From an uncultured Bacillota bacterium (GTDB lineage Bacteria; Bacillota_I; Bacilli_A; RF39; UBA660): 18,794 bases of DNA. This document shows positions 7,077 through 14,911 of the stretch, piece by piece; position 1 is the stretch's first letter; each line of letters starts with the position of its first letter. The notes under the pieces were generated by a model. That model had not been told where the DNA came from. It saw only the letters and a list, made by a program, of their open reading frames with translations, and did no database searches. The stretch covers positions 1 to 18,794 of the forward strand of contig CAMUZJ010000011.1 in NCBI GenBank assembly GCA_947165195.1, written 5' to 3'. A program made the translations under genes and the position numbers.

Positions 7077-9182
7077 ATGAATAAGGAAGAACTAAATATA
7101 AGGAAAGCACAAAGACCAAAGAGTTGGCCAATTTTTATTATTTTATTAATCTTTGCATTGTTTAGTAGTATTTTTGCAATCTACGAATTAGTGTTACTGA
7201 GTACGATAGAAACTTTGATTCGCTATCTTGTTATTGGTTTATTAGCAATCATTGACATCTTTTTAGTATGGAAAGTGCGTAAAATTATAAAACCAAAAAT
7301 GGAAAGGAAAAAGAAGCATATTCCCCTTTGCTTATTTATGGTATTTTATATTGTTCTATGTACTATAGCTGGTGGGGTTATTTGTTATGTGTATGGTGAG
7401 ATTAGTCATTTGAATAAGGTATATGTTACTTATACTTCTCATTTAATTGTTCCAAATGATAGTATAAAAGATGTATCTCAAGTAAAAGATTTGAAAATAG
7501 GAATTTTAGAAGATAAAAAATCGATAGAAGGATATGTTATCCCTATGGATATTATTAAAGAAAACAAACTAGAAGATGATAATGAGCTAGTATCTTATAG
7601 TGATTATACTTCTATGATTGTCGACTTGTATTCTAATGAAATTGATGCTTGTTTTGTATCTGGTGGTTATGTTTCTTTGTTTTCTTCTATTACTGGATAT
7701 GAAAATATTGCAACAGAAACAACGATTATTCTAAGTAAAAGTGAAAAACTAAAAAAAGCTGAAACTTCTACTACAGAAACTACTTCAAGTGGAAAAGATG
7801 TTACAGAGCCATTTACTTTATTGTTGATGGGAATTGATTCGGTTGGAGAAGATTTGGAAGCTAATGCAGTTGCCAATGGAGATACTTTAATATTGATTAC
7901 TTTTAATCCTAAAACACTAAATGCAACTATGTTATCTATTCCAAGAGATAGTTATGTTCCTATCGCATGTTGGGCAAATAAAGCTGAAAATAAGATAACC
8001 CATGCTGCTATCTATGGAAATGACTGTATGATTCATACGATTGAAAATTATTTTGATACTAAAATTGATTACTATGCAAAAATTAATTTCAAAGGGCTTG
8101 TAAACTTAGTAAATGCTTTGGGTGGAATTGAAATCGATGTTGAAAAAGAATTATGCACAGATGATTCTAATCGTGAAAATGAGATTTGTATTTCCAAAGG
8201 ATTACAAACATTAGATGGAGAACATGCTCTAGTTTATGCAAGAAATAGAAAGCAATTGGCAGATGGTGATTTTGGTAGAAATTATCATCAACAAATCATT
8301 GTCAAAGCTTTAGTTGATAAGATTAAAGAAATTGATGATGTAAATACTTTTATGGATATTGTTAATACAATTTCTAAAAGTATGGATACGAACTTTACCA
8401 CCAAACAAATATTATCTTTTTATAATATTGCGAAAGATATCGTTAATAAAAGTTTAAGTTCTAAAGAGGCAGATATTATTAATATTGAAAGATTATATCT
8501 TCAAGGTGATGGTCAAATGATTTATGATGAACGTGCCAAAATGGTTTTATGGGATTATGTACCAAATCAAAATAGTAAAAAAGATATTATTCGAGCAATG
8601 AAAGAAAATTTAGGACTTATTGATTATGAGCCAATAAAAGAATTTAGTTTTTCAATTAATATTCCATATGAAAAGCCCGTTATTGGTTATGGTCCATATA
8701 CAAAATCTAGTAATTTTGTTCTACTTCCTGATTTTACAGGAGATAGTGAAGCAGTCGCTACTACTACTTGCAAAAGATTAGGAATTAACTGTACATTTAA
8801 AGGAAACGGTGGCACAGTTATTGATCAAAGCTATCCAGAAAGTACCCGTATCGATAATATAAAAGGTTCCTTAATCTTAACTTTATCAAAAAAGGATATT
8901 AAGGACGAGGAATCTTCAACTGATAATTCTACTTCTTCCTATATCAAAGATAAGAATAAATCTTCTGATAAATCTACCGATAAAAAAGCAAATAATAAAG
9001 AAAGTGAAGAAGAAAAGAATGTAGATAAAGAAAGTAAAGAAGATAATAAAAAGGAAGAAAAGGACAATTCTACAGAAAAAGATAATTCTACAGATAAAGA
9101 TAAAACTACAGAAAAGGATAATTCTACAGATAAAGAAGATTCTTCTTCCAATAAAACATCAAGTGATCAAGAAAATGAATAA
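7077..9182 (+). CDS. LCP (LytR-CpsA-Psr) family envelope protein with periplasmic-binding-like module, PASTA-like domain and repeat tail
   Basis: A 701-residue membrane protein. Three helices lie at about 17-38, 46-65 and 84-106. Residues 115-225 look like one lobe of a type II periplasmic binding protein (VKDLKIGILEDKKS, then YTSMIVDLYSNEIDACFV). The LCP domain spans about 246-412 with MGID, GDTLIL (Asp270 region), SIPRDSYV (Arg290, Asp291), VYARNR (Arg389) and GDFGRNYHQQ. LCP enzymes transfer undecaprenyl-linked polymers such as teichoic acids or capsule to peptidoglycan. Residues 546-605 are PASTA-like (LLPDFTG, VIDQSYPEST, IKGSLILTLSK). The last 95 residues are a Lys/Asp/Glu/Ser/Thr tail with tandem repeats. 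Most LCP proteins have one helix and 300-450 residues, so this is large and composite. The last arginine of the usual R-x-x-R-Q-Q motif is His404 here. It has a strong promoter and RBS, is monocistronic, and faces the glucosaminidase operon. Confidence 0.9.
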   Translation: MNKEELNIRKAQRPKSWPIFIILLIFALFSSIFAIYELVLLSTIETLIRYLVIGLLAIIDIFLVWKVRKIIKPKMERKKKHIPLCLFMVFYIVLCTIAGGVICYVYGEISHLNKVYVTYTSHLIVPNDSIKDVSQVKDLKIGILEDKKSIEGYVIPMDIIKENKLEDDNELVSYSDYTSMIVDLYSNEIDACFVSGGYVSLFSSITGYENIATETTIILSKSEKLKKAETSTTETTSSGKDVTEPFTLLLMGIDSVGEDLEANAVANGDTLILITFNPKTLNATMLSIPRDSYVPIACWANKAENKITHAAIYGNDCMIHTIENYFDTKIDYYAKINFKGLVNLVNALGGIEIDVEKELCTDDSNRENEICISKGLQTLDGEHALVYARNRKQLADGDFGRNYHQQIIVKALVDKIKEIDDVNTFMDIVNTISKSMDTNFTTKQILSFYNIAKDIVNKSLSSKEADIINIERLYLQGDGQMIYDERAKMVLWDYVPNQNSKKDIIRAMKENLGLIDYEPIKEFSFSINIPYEKPVIGYGPYTKSSNFVLLPDFTGDSEAVATTTCKRLGINCTFKGNGGTVIDQSYPESTRIDNIKGSLILTLSKKDIKDEESSTDNSTSSYIKDKNKSSDKSTDKKANNKESEEEKNVDKESKEDNKKEEKDNSTEKDNSTDKDKTTEKDNSTDKEDSSSNKTSSDQENE
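9063..9134 (+). repeat. Tandem 18-bp repeat in the LCP gene tail (4 units)
   Basis: Four consecutive in-frame 18-base units start at 9063, 9081, 9099 and 9117 and encode DNSTEK, DNSTDK, DKTTEK and DNSTDK. Units 2 and 4 are identical at DNA level. Each unit adds six residues, so copy-number changes would keep the frame. Confidence 0.9.
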
Positions 9183-9184
9183 TA

Positions 9185-9212
9185 AAAAAAGCCACTTATA
9201 TGTGGTTTTTTT
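9185..9212. terminator. Bidirectional terminator between the LCP gene and the LtaS operon
   Basis: A GCCAC/GTGGT stem with one G-T pair, extended by A-T pairs, has a 6-base loop and is flanked by runs of A and T. It starts 2 bases after the LCP stop and ends 25 bases from the end of the convergent 204-residue gene, so it can end both transcripts. Confidence 0.85.
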
Positions 9213-9236
9213 ATGATTTATTTCTATCATTTATAA

Positions 9237-9851
9237 TTATTGTAATTCAACAATGTATAAAGTCTTATTTTTCTTTGTTAGAAACAAGGTAGCTTTTGAT
9301 TGATAATCCAAGAATTTAGAATCGGTATAAGTCCAAGATACATTTACTTGATAAGCTTTTGGATCTGTTTTTTCTAAGACATTATAAGATACGTTTTCTA
9401 TACTATCTATTGTTATATCTTCTACCATTGGTAAATCTTGTTTTCTATTTCCATAAATATTACTTTCTACATACTTGTAATAAGTAGATTCAGCATTTTC
9501 TAAAAAGTTAGAAACGATTTCTGGATAAATAAAGTCTACGCCACCTACATCATTTTTAGCAATTTTATCTTGTAATGAGAAAAAGTCATAGATAAACATC
9601 TTACTAATTTGAGAGGCATATTTTTCTTCATCAACACTATCTTCTTTTAAGATTTCTTTAAGCTCATCAAACATTTTTTTATATGTTTCATTCTTATTAT
9701 CTTTTAATGTATAACCATATTCTTTTATGGAGCTTATTACTTTAGCACCTTCTGTTTCTTTAGCAGGAGCTAATTTTTGGAAGAGAAAGTATCCTCCAAT
9801 ACCAATTAGTATAATGAATAGTACTACTAAACATATTTTTTTTCGTTTCAT
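9237..9851 (-). CDS. Membrane-anchored protein of unknown function, LtaS operon
   Basis: 204 residues. A basic N-terminus and one hydrophobic segment (about 6-24) anchor the rest outside the membrane. Residues 35-125 are mainly helical (EETYKK-like charged heptads, DEEKYASQISKMFIYDFFSLQDK), and 140-204 form beta strands ending KATLFLTKKNKTLYIVELQ. A helical start followed by a curved sheet could be an NTF2-like or similar fold, but I do not recognise a family. There is no lipobox and no catalytic motif. ATG has AGAGGAG about 7 bases upstream and lies 12 bases beyond the LtaS stop, so the two are co-transcribed. A role in handling or localising the lipoteichoic-acid-like polymer is inferred from context only. 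Confidence 0.8.
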   Translation of the reverse strand: MKRKKICLVVLFIILIGIGGYFLFQKLAPAKETEGAKVISSIKEYGYTLKDNKNETYKKMFDELKEILKEDSVDEEKYASQISKMFIYDFFSLQDKIAKNDVGGVDFIYPEIVSNFLENAESTYYKYVESNIYGNRKQDLPMVEDITIDSIENVSYNVLEKTDPKAYQVNVSWTYTDSKFLDYQSKATLFLTKKNKTLYIVELQ

Positions 9852-9863
9852 CGGAATTCTCCT

Positions 9864-11912
9864 CTACTCTTCTTTATTTTTCTCTAATAGATCAAATACA
9901 ATTATATTATTAGAAACATCTAGTAACTTGTTTGTATATTCGTTATGTTCTTTTATGTATTCTTCACTAATTGCTTCATTATTAAGGGATAAGTACTCTC
10001 CTTTTTGACTGTTATAATAGATTTTATCACTTACCCAATTTCCATTAGGGAACACTACAGTATTATTTCCCTTTACATTAAAGAAATCATTTCCTAGACT
10101 ATATCGATTATAGAATCCAAGCATATTCCCTAATGTTGGTTGAACATCTATCATTCCCATTACTTCTGTTATTTCTGTATTTAAGTTTGTACCGGCCATA
10201 TCTTTTGTCCATATAATAAATGGTACTTTTCTCCCTAATTCATATTGATAAGTTCCGTATGGAACAAAAGTTGGATCATCTTCTGACTTAATAGAGTCTG
10301 TTTCTTTATCATAGTTATATAATCTATTATAATCTGCTTTTGGAAGTCTTGCATCATGGTCTCCATATAATACAAATACTGTATTATCTAATAATCCTTT
10401 TTCTTCTAGTCCCTCTAAAAATTCTCCTAATGCTGCATCTGCATAATGAACTGATTTAAAGTAATTTCCTAATTTAGTTCCTTCCATATATGGATAAATG
10501 ATTTCTTCTGTTGTTCCATCTTCATTGGTAATAGTCTCTTTTAATGTTACATCAAATTCTCCATATTTTTCTATTTCAGAAAATGGAGTGTGATTTGTTA
10601 ACATAATAAATAATCCATACCATTTTTCATTATCTTCATTTATTTTTTCTAATTTATCTAACGATTGATGAAAGAACTCTTTATCAGATAGACCTAATCC
10701 AATAACATTTTCTTTTGTTACGTAAAAATCGCTTTTGCTATAAAATTTTTGATATCCTAAAGAGGCATGCATTGCTCTTCTATTCCAAAAGTCTCCGTTA
10801 TTAGCGTGCATACTAAAGGTGTAATATCCCTTTTCGTTTAAGTATTTTGGGGTTCCGTTATAACTACGATCTGAATAAGAAACAAAAGCTGTTCCACTCT
10901 TTGTCGGAAGAAGAGATGTATTATAAGTAAGTTCTGTATCACTACTTGTTCCTACACTTACTTCTGAATAAAAGTTTGAAAAATACATTCCTTCATGAGC
11001 TAGTTTATTTAAGTTTGGTGTTACTTCTTGACCATTAAATGCTAAGTCAATGACATTAGTCATCATACTTTCTCCATGAATAACTACAACATTTTTTCCT
11101 TCAAAGATATTTGTATATTCATTGGTTTTAGGTATTTCTTCTTTGGTAGAAAAATACTCTTCAAATTCTTTTTTTGCTTTATCATATCCAAACATTGAAT
11201 TTATTTTAGGTTGAAGAGAAGTAACTAAATCATTTACTTGATACATGTAAATACCAAATCGCATAACAATATATTCTTTATTCCATTGTTTAACAAATCT
11301 TGTAACATCTAATGAGGTTAATGTGATACAGTAGATAAATAATAAACAAATACCAACTCCTAAAGTAGAAGTCATCATTTTTCTTTTTTCAGATTTTTCT
11401 TCTTTTTTGGTATTTATTTTTTTTCTTTTTGTATAAAGCCATACTAAAATTAGTGTTAATGGTCCCAATACATAAAATAAATCTTTTAATTGAATAACAT
11501 TTTCTACAACAGCATCTCCTACATCTCCAATGTACTGTGTTAGTGTCAACATAGAAATAGAAGCAAAGGAAGTATAAAATGTATAATAAGCTGAATTAAT
11601 CATACAAATTGCAGATAAAAATATATCAAATATTAAATAATAGGTAAAACGATTCTTAGGCTTAAAAAGATATCCAAATGATCCTATTATTATCGCTATT
11701 GTTAAATCTGCGAGTATTGCTTTAAAGGATAAGTAATTTTCTATCGTATGCATACAAAAAAATCTTAATACTGTAGAATTGATAACTACTGTAATAACAA
11801 AAGTTACAAATAAGATATTCTCTTTAAAATATTTAGAAATTAAATGTTCTGTTTTTACTCTTTTTAATTTCTCTTTAGACTTATCTAATACTTTCTTTAA
11901 TTTATTTTTCAT
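9864..11912 (-). CDS. LtaS-family glycerophosphotransferase (lipoteichoic acid synthase-like)
   Basis: A 682-residue membrane enzyme of the sulfatase/alkaline-phosphatase superfamily. Members move glycerophosphate from phosphatidylglycerol onto a growing polyglycerolphosphate chain outside the membrane. Five helices lie at about 33-53, 66-84, 90-112, 143-160 and 181-201, followed by a linker and the extracellular catalytic domain (about 270-620). Metal and active-site motifs are VVIHGES (Glu281), VGTSSDTE (nucleophile region 321-327), SMHANNGDFWNR (368-378) and LYGDHDARLPK (Asp518, His519). Compared with Staphylococcus aureus LtaS, GKTSD reads GTSSD, so the catalytic threonine position appears to be serine (Ser323), unless Thr322 serves. 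It has a strong promoter and a GAGG site, and leads an operon with the 204-residue gene. The family is sure; the exact polymer product is inferred. Confidence 0.9.
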   Translation of the reverse strand: MKNKLKKVLDKSKEKLKRVKTEHLISKYFKENILFVTFVITVVINSTVLRFFCMHTIENYLSFKAILADLTIAIIIGSFGYLFKPKNRFTYYLIFDIFLSAICMINSAYYTFYTSFASISMLTLTQYIGDVGDAVVENVIQLKDLFYVLGPLTLILVWLYTKRKKINTKKEEKSEKRKMMTSTLGVGICLLFIYCITLTSLDVTRFVKQWNKEYIVMRFGIYMYQVNDLVTSLQPKINSMFGYDKAKKEFEEYFSTKEEIPKTNEYTNIFEGKNVVVIHGESMMTNVIDLAFNGQEVTPNLNKLAHEGMYFSNFYSEVSVGTSSDTELTYNTSLLPTKSGTAFVSYSDRSYNGTPKYLNEKGYYTFSMHANNGDFWNRRAMHASLGYQKFYSKSDFYVTKENVIGLGLSDKEFFHQSLDKLEKINEDNEKWYGLFIMLTNHTPFSEIEKYGEFDVTLKETITNEDGTTEEIIYPYMEGTKLGNYFKSVHYADAALGEFLEGLEEKGLLDNTVFVLYGDHDARLPKADYNRLYNYDKETDSIKSEDDPTFVPYGTYQYELGRKVPFIIWTKDMAGTNLNTEITEVMGMIDVQPTLGNMLGFYNRYSLGNDFFNVKGNNTVVFPNGNWVSDKIYYNSQKGEYLSLNNEAISEEYIKEHNEYTNKLLDVSNNIIVFDLLEKNKEE

Positions 11913-11933
11913 TTCACTACCTCGCCTTTTCTA

Positions 11934-11962
11934 ATTATAGCAAATTTGGTTTGTATTTTCAA
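11934..11962 (-). promoter_or_regulatory. Promoter of the LtaS operon
   Basis: TTGAAA (11962-11957), a 17-base spacer and TATAAT (11939-11934), with an extended TGC element before the -10. It lies about 21 bases upstream of the ATG. Confidence 0.85.
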
Positions 11963-11984
11963 CAGATGCCTTTAAAAGAAAGAA

Positions 11985-12016
11985 AGTCTAATCCCTATTT
12001 TCTTCGGTGTTAGACT
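11985..12016 (-). terminator. Probable terminator of the GGDEF-YihY operon
   Basis: On the minus strand AGTCTAA pairs with TTAGACT around an 18-base loop, followed by TTCTTTCTTTT. The distal arm contains the TAG stop codon of the yihY-type gene. The long loop and short stem make it weaker than the others in the window. Confidence 0.6.
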
Positions 12017-12863
12017 CCTCTTCTTTTGTTTCTAAATCTATTTTTAATTCTTCTGTTAATTCTTTATGTACTCCAGCATTTATTATCATTCCTAATAAGA
12101 ATATATAAGATAAAATATAAATCCATAGTAGTAAAATAATGATATTAGAAATACTACCATAAAACATATCATAACTTGTAAATGTACCTATATAAAATGA
12201 AAATATTTCTGTAGCAATTATCCATCCTATTGTTGTAAAAATAGATCCTTTCGTTGTAGATCCTTTTATAATATTCTCATCTGGAGCCATTACATATAAA
12301 AGTTTTATATTAAAATGTAGAATAATAATTAGTAATGGATATTTAATAATTTCATAAATTAAGTAGATAAAATTAATTATTTTCTCATTAGAAGCATTAT
12401 TTTTTATAAGTTCAAATATATATTCTCCACTAATGGGTATTAAAAATAAGATAAAGAATAGTCCTCCTAAAACAAATGTCATCATAATTGCTTTTATTCT
12501 TCTATTAACTACATTACTAGGAGTTACTTTATATATTTCATTTGAAACATTAATCATAGAAGATGCTCCATTAGATGCTAATATAAAGGCTGAGATAAAA
12601 AATACTATGATATTAAAATTTGGACCTTTATTATTAATAATATCTATTATAAAACTTATTACTCCATCAGGAAATACTCCACTCATTACATTCTCTAGTG
12701 TTGTAACTGGTATGGATAAGGTAGATGCTAAGGCACCTAATAATGCAGCTAATGGTATTAATGACATGACAAGAAAAAAAGCAAGCTGACCGGGAAGTAC
12801 CCTCATCTCAGGCTTTTTTATAATGTCTATTGCTTTTTTAAAAAAACCTCTTGCTTGCTCCAT
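11988..12863 (-). CDS. YihY/BrkB-family inner membrane protein
   Basis: 291 residues with six helices at about 23-48, 84-104, 123-148, 165-190, 208-230 and 238-263, and a charged, acidic C-terminal tail (266-291). Family hallmarks are LPGQLAFFLVMSLIPL near the start, the SNEIYKVTP segment after helix 2 (107-115), and YGSISNIIILLLWIYILSYI near the end. YihY/BrkB proteins were once labelled ribonuclease BN by mistake; their function remains unclear, and transport or envelope roles have been suggested. The gene follows the GGDEF gene by 11 bases, and its AGGGTGAT site overlaps that gene's end. It is the last gene of the three-gene operon. The family call is confident. Confidence 0.9.
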   Translation of the reverse strand: MEQARGFFKKAIDIIKKPEMRVLPGQLAFFLVMSLIPLAALLGALASTLSIPVTTLENVMSGVFPDGVISFIIDIINNKGPNFNIIVFFISAFILASNGASSMINVSNEIYKVTPSNVVNRRIKAIMMTFVLGGLFFILFLIPISGEYIFELIKNNASNEKIINFIYLIYEIIKYPLLIIILHFNIKLLYVMAPDENIIKGSTTKGSIFTTIGWIIATEIFSFYIGTFTSYDMFYGSISNIIILLLWIYILSYIFLLGMIINAGVHKELTEELKIDLETKEEESNTEENRD

Positions 12864-12874
12864 TTTATATCACC

Positions 12875-14911
12875 CTATTTATATTCTTCTTTATTGTTAA
12901 TCATTTCTAAAGTAGCTTCATTAATAGCATCATCTAGTGTTTTAATTTCATCTGTTATCATGCTATAACCAACAGCTGCTCCAAATTCATGTGGAAGTGC
13001 TTTCATCTCTTTTGATAATTTAGCTGTATATGTACTAATTTGTCTTTCGCTATATCCTACTAAGTATATTAGGAATTCATTTCCGTCTGTTCTTATAATT
13101 TCACTATTTTCTAGTTGTGTATTTACAAGAATACCAGCAGCTTTAATAATTAATTGATCTCCTTCTTCATGACCATAATTATCATTTACATATTTTACGC
13201 TATTTAAATCTACGATTACAATTGCTTGCGGATATACCCCACACTCTTCCCATTCAGGCATTTTCACATTTAAGTAGTTTCTATTTTTTAATGAAGTTAA
13301 CATATCTGTATATTTATGTTTATCAGTAATCTTAACTTGTTTTACTTGCTTTTTCTTCTTTAATAGTAAGTATATTAACCCTATAAATGTTAACGGAATA
13401 AATATAATAAGTAATACTGTAATATATGCTTTTTCTAAACTAGTATCTTTTAGGATAGATGCACTTAAATTATCGATACCATTATTTCTATAGTTGTAAT
13501 AAGAATTGGTATTAATAATATAATTAAATAGATTATAAAATGCCTCGTTATTATTTTTAACCATAAATTTATAATCATTCATCATTGTATCTTTATATAC
13601 TAAACTATAATCTCTAAATTTTGTATTTTGGTAATAATTATAAATTTCATAATCTACTACAACCAGTCTATTTTTAGCTTTATTGACTAATTGATCAATA
13701 TTATCATATGTCTTTATTTTTGCTCTAGCGTTATTTGAAAAGTAGTTGTATAAAGAGTCTCCTGATAACATAGCTACTTGTTGTCCTCTTAAACTTTCAA
13801 AAGAATTTACAACATAAGAATTTCCTTTATTTGCTATTACTACGTAATCTTCAATAAAGGTAGATAAGGTTTCTAGATAATTATCTCCTCTATAATTGTA
13901 ATAGTCGAAATAAACATCTACTTCTCCTTTAGAAATAGCCTTTTTTAAATCTTCTTTGGTATCGTATTTTTTATATTGAAAGTTAATATCAGCAAGTCTT
14001 GTAATTCTATCAATATATTCTCCAGCAATTCCTGCTACTTTCCCATTTACTTTTAGTTCATATGGAACATTTTCTACATATCCATAAACATAATTTTTAG
14101 ATACTAAAGCTGATCTTTCTTTAGCACTTATATCATTTTTTTCTACATAGTAATCTAAGTATTCATGATTATATTCTTCAATATAATTGGTTTGTCTCCA
14201 TTTGTTATAATATTTTGTTATTATATTATTCAATTCTTTATTATCACTTAGTGTTAAAACAATTTGTTTTTTCATTTCTGTTAAATAATAGTTAATGGAA
14301 TAACTATTATTTTTTATAACATAATCTAAGTACATAATGCTAGGTACTACTATCATGTTTACTTCTTCATTATCTAAAGCAGTATAAAGGGACTCTATAT
14401 CATCGTATGTTTTATAGGATAGAGATGCTCCGCTTTTTAAGTAGTAACTAATTTCTTGAGAATCTTCTCTAAATACTCCTAGTGTCATATTTTTTATATC
14501 TTTAATGTGATTAATTCTTTGATAGGTTTTTCCAACCATTATATAATTGTCATTAAAGATTAATAAATCGTTATCTGTTAAAGACTGATCATTATTTAAT
14601 ATTTGTACTTTTATACCATTTCCATTTGGACTAGTACTTTTTAGGTATGGTATTTTATTAAATTCAATACCTACATTTTCTTCAAAATCATTAATAAACT
14701 CAAAGATTACTCCATTTCCATTTTGACCATATAATGGATAGTCATTAATAATTTCAAAGTCATAAGTTTTATCTTTATTTTCTTCTACCCATTTTTTATC
14801 TTTTACCGTTAAGGTAGTGGTAGCATCCTCATGATTATAATAACGATATACAAAAATAAATGCTATTAAGGCTATTAGTATAGGTAGTATGACTAGTATC
14901 TTTTTTTTCAT
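12875..14911 (-). CDS. Membrane sensor with two periplasmic-binding-like domains and a degenerate GGDEF domain
   Basis: 678 residues. An N-terminal anchor (4-22) precedes two tandem extracytoplasmic SBP_bac_3-like domains (about 31-255 and 268-475). Each has the pattern of a substrate-binding lobe, for example KDIKNMTLGVFRED at 137-150 and ESLRGQQVAMLSGDSLYNYF at 372-391. A helix at 495-517 leads to a cytoplasmic GGDEF domain (530-678) with TDMLTSLKNRNYL and IVDLNSVKYVNDNYGHEEGD (metal ligand Asp568). The signature GGDEF reads DGNEF (609-613), so the first glycine is Asp and the catalytic or metal-binding Asp/Glu is Asn611. It may therefore be an inactive or altered cyclase, perhaps a GTP- or ligand-sensing scaffold. 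No EAL or HD-GYP domain is present. The ATG directly abuts the stop of the upstream gene, indicating coupling. The architecture is sure; activity is doubtful. Confidence 0.9.
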   Translation of the reverse strand: MKKKILVILPILIALIAFIFVYRYYNHEDATTTLTVKDKKWVEENKDKTYDFEIINDYPLYGQNGNGVIFEFINDFEENVGIEFNKIPYLKSTSPNGNGIKVQILNNDQSLTDNDLLIFNDNYIMVGKTYQRINHIKDIKNMTLGVFREDSQEISYYLKSGASLSYKTYDDIESLYTALDNEEVNMIVVPSIMYLDYVIKNNSYSINYYLTEMKKQIVLTLSDNKELNNIITKYYNKWRQTNYIEEYNHEYLDYYVEKNDISAKERSALVSKNYVYGYVENVPYELKVNGKVAGIAGEYIDRITRLADINFQYKKYDTKEDLKKAISKGEVDVYFDYYNYRGDNYLETLSTFIEDYVVIANKGNSYVVNSFESLRGQQVAMLSGDSLYNYFSNNARAKIKTYDNIDQLVNKAKNRLVVVDYEIYNYYQNTKFRDYSLVYKDTMMNDYKFMVKNNNEAFYNLFNYIINTNSYYNYRNNGIDNLSASILKDTSLEKAYITVLLIIFIPLTFIGLIYLLLKKKKQVKQVKITDKHKYTDMLTSLKNRNYLNVKMPEWEECGVYPQAIVIVDLNSVKYVNDNYGHEEGDQLIIKAAGILVNTQLENSEIIRTDGNEFLIYLVGYSERQISTYTAKLSKEMKALPHEFGAAVGYSMITDEIKTLDDAINEATLEMINNKEEYK

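Noticed and set aside
9063..9134. Short regular repeats as a CRISPR array
   Set aside because: The units are contiguous 18-mers without spacers and are in frame with the LCP protein.
8939..9151. Serine/leucine-rich frame on the minus strand opposite the LCP tail
   Set aside because: It is the antisense of a repetitive Lys/Glu/Ser coding tail, with no start signal of its own.
9727..10008. Plus-strand frame across the LtaS/204-residue gene junction
   Set aside because: It spans the end of one gene and the start of another on the opposite strand, with no independent support.
12433..12789. Plus-strand frame of 118 codons opposite the YihY gene
   Set aside because: Hydrophobic only because it mirrors a membrane-protein gene; the minus-strand frame has clear family motifs and a ribosome binding site.
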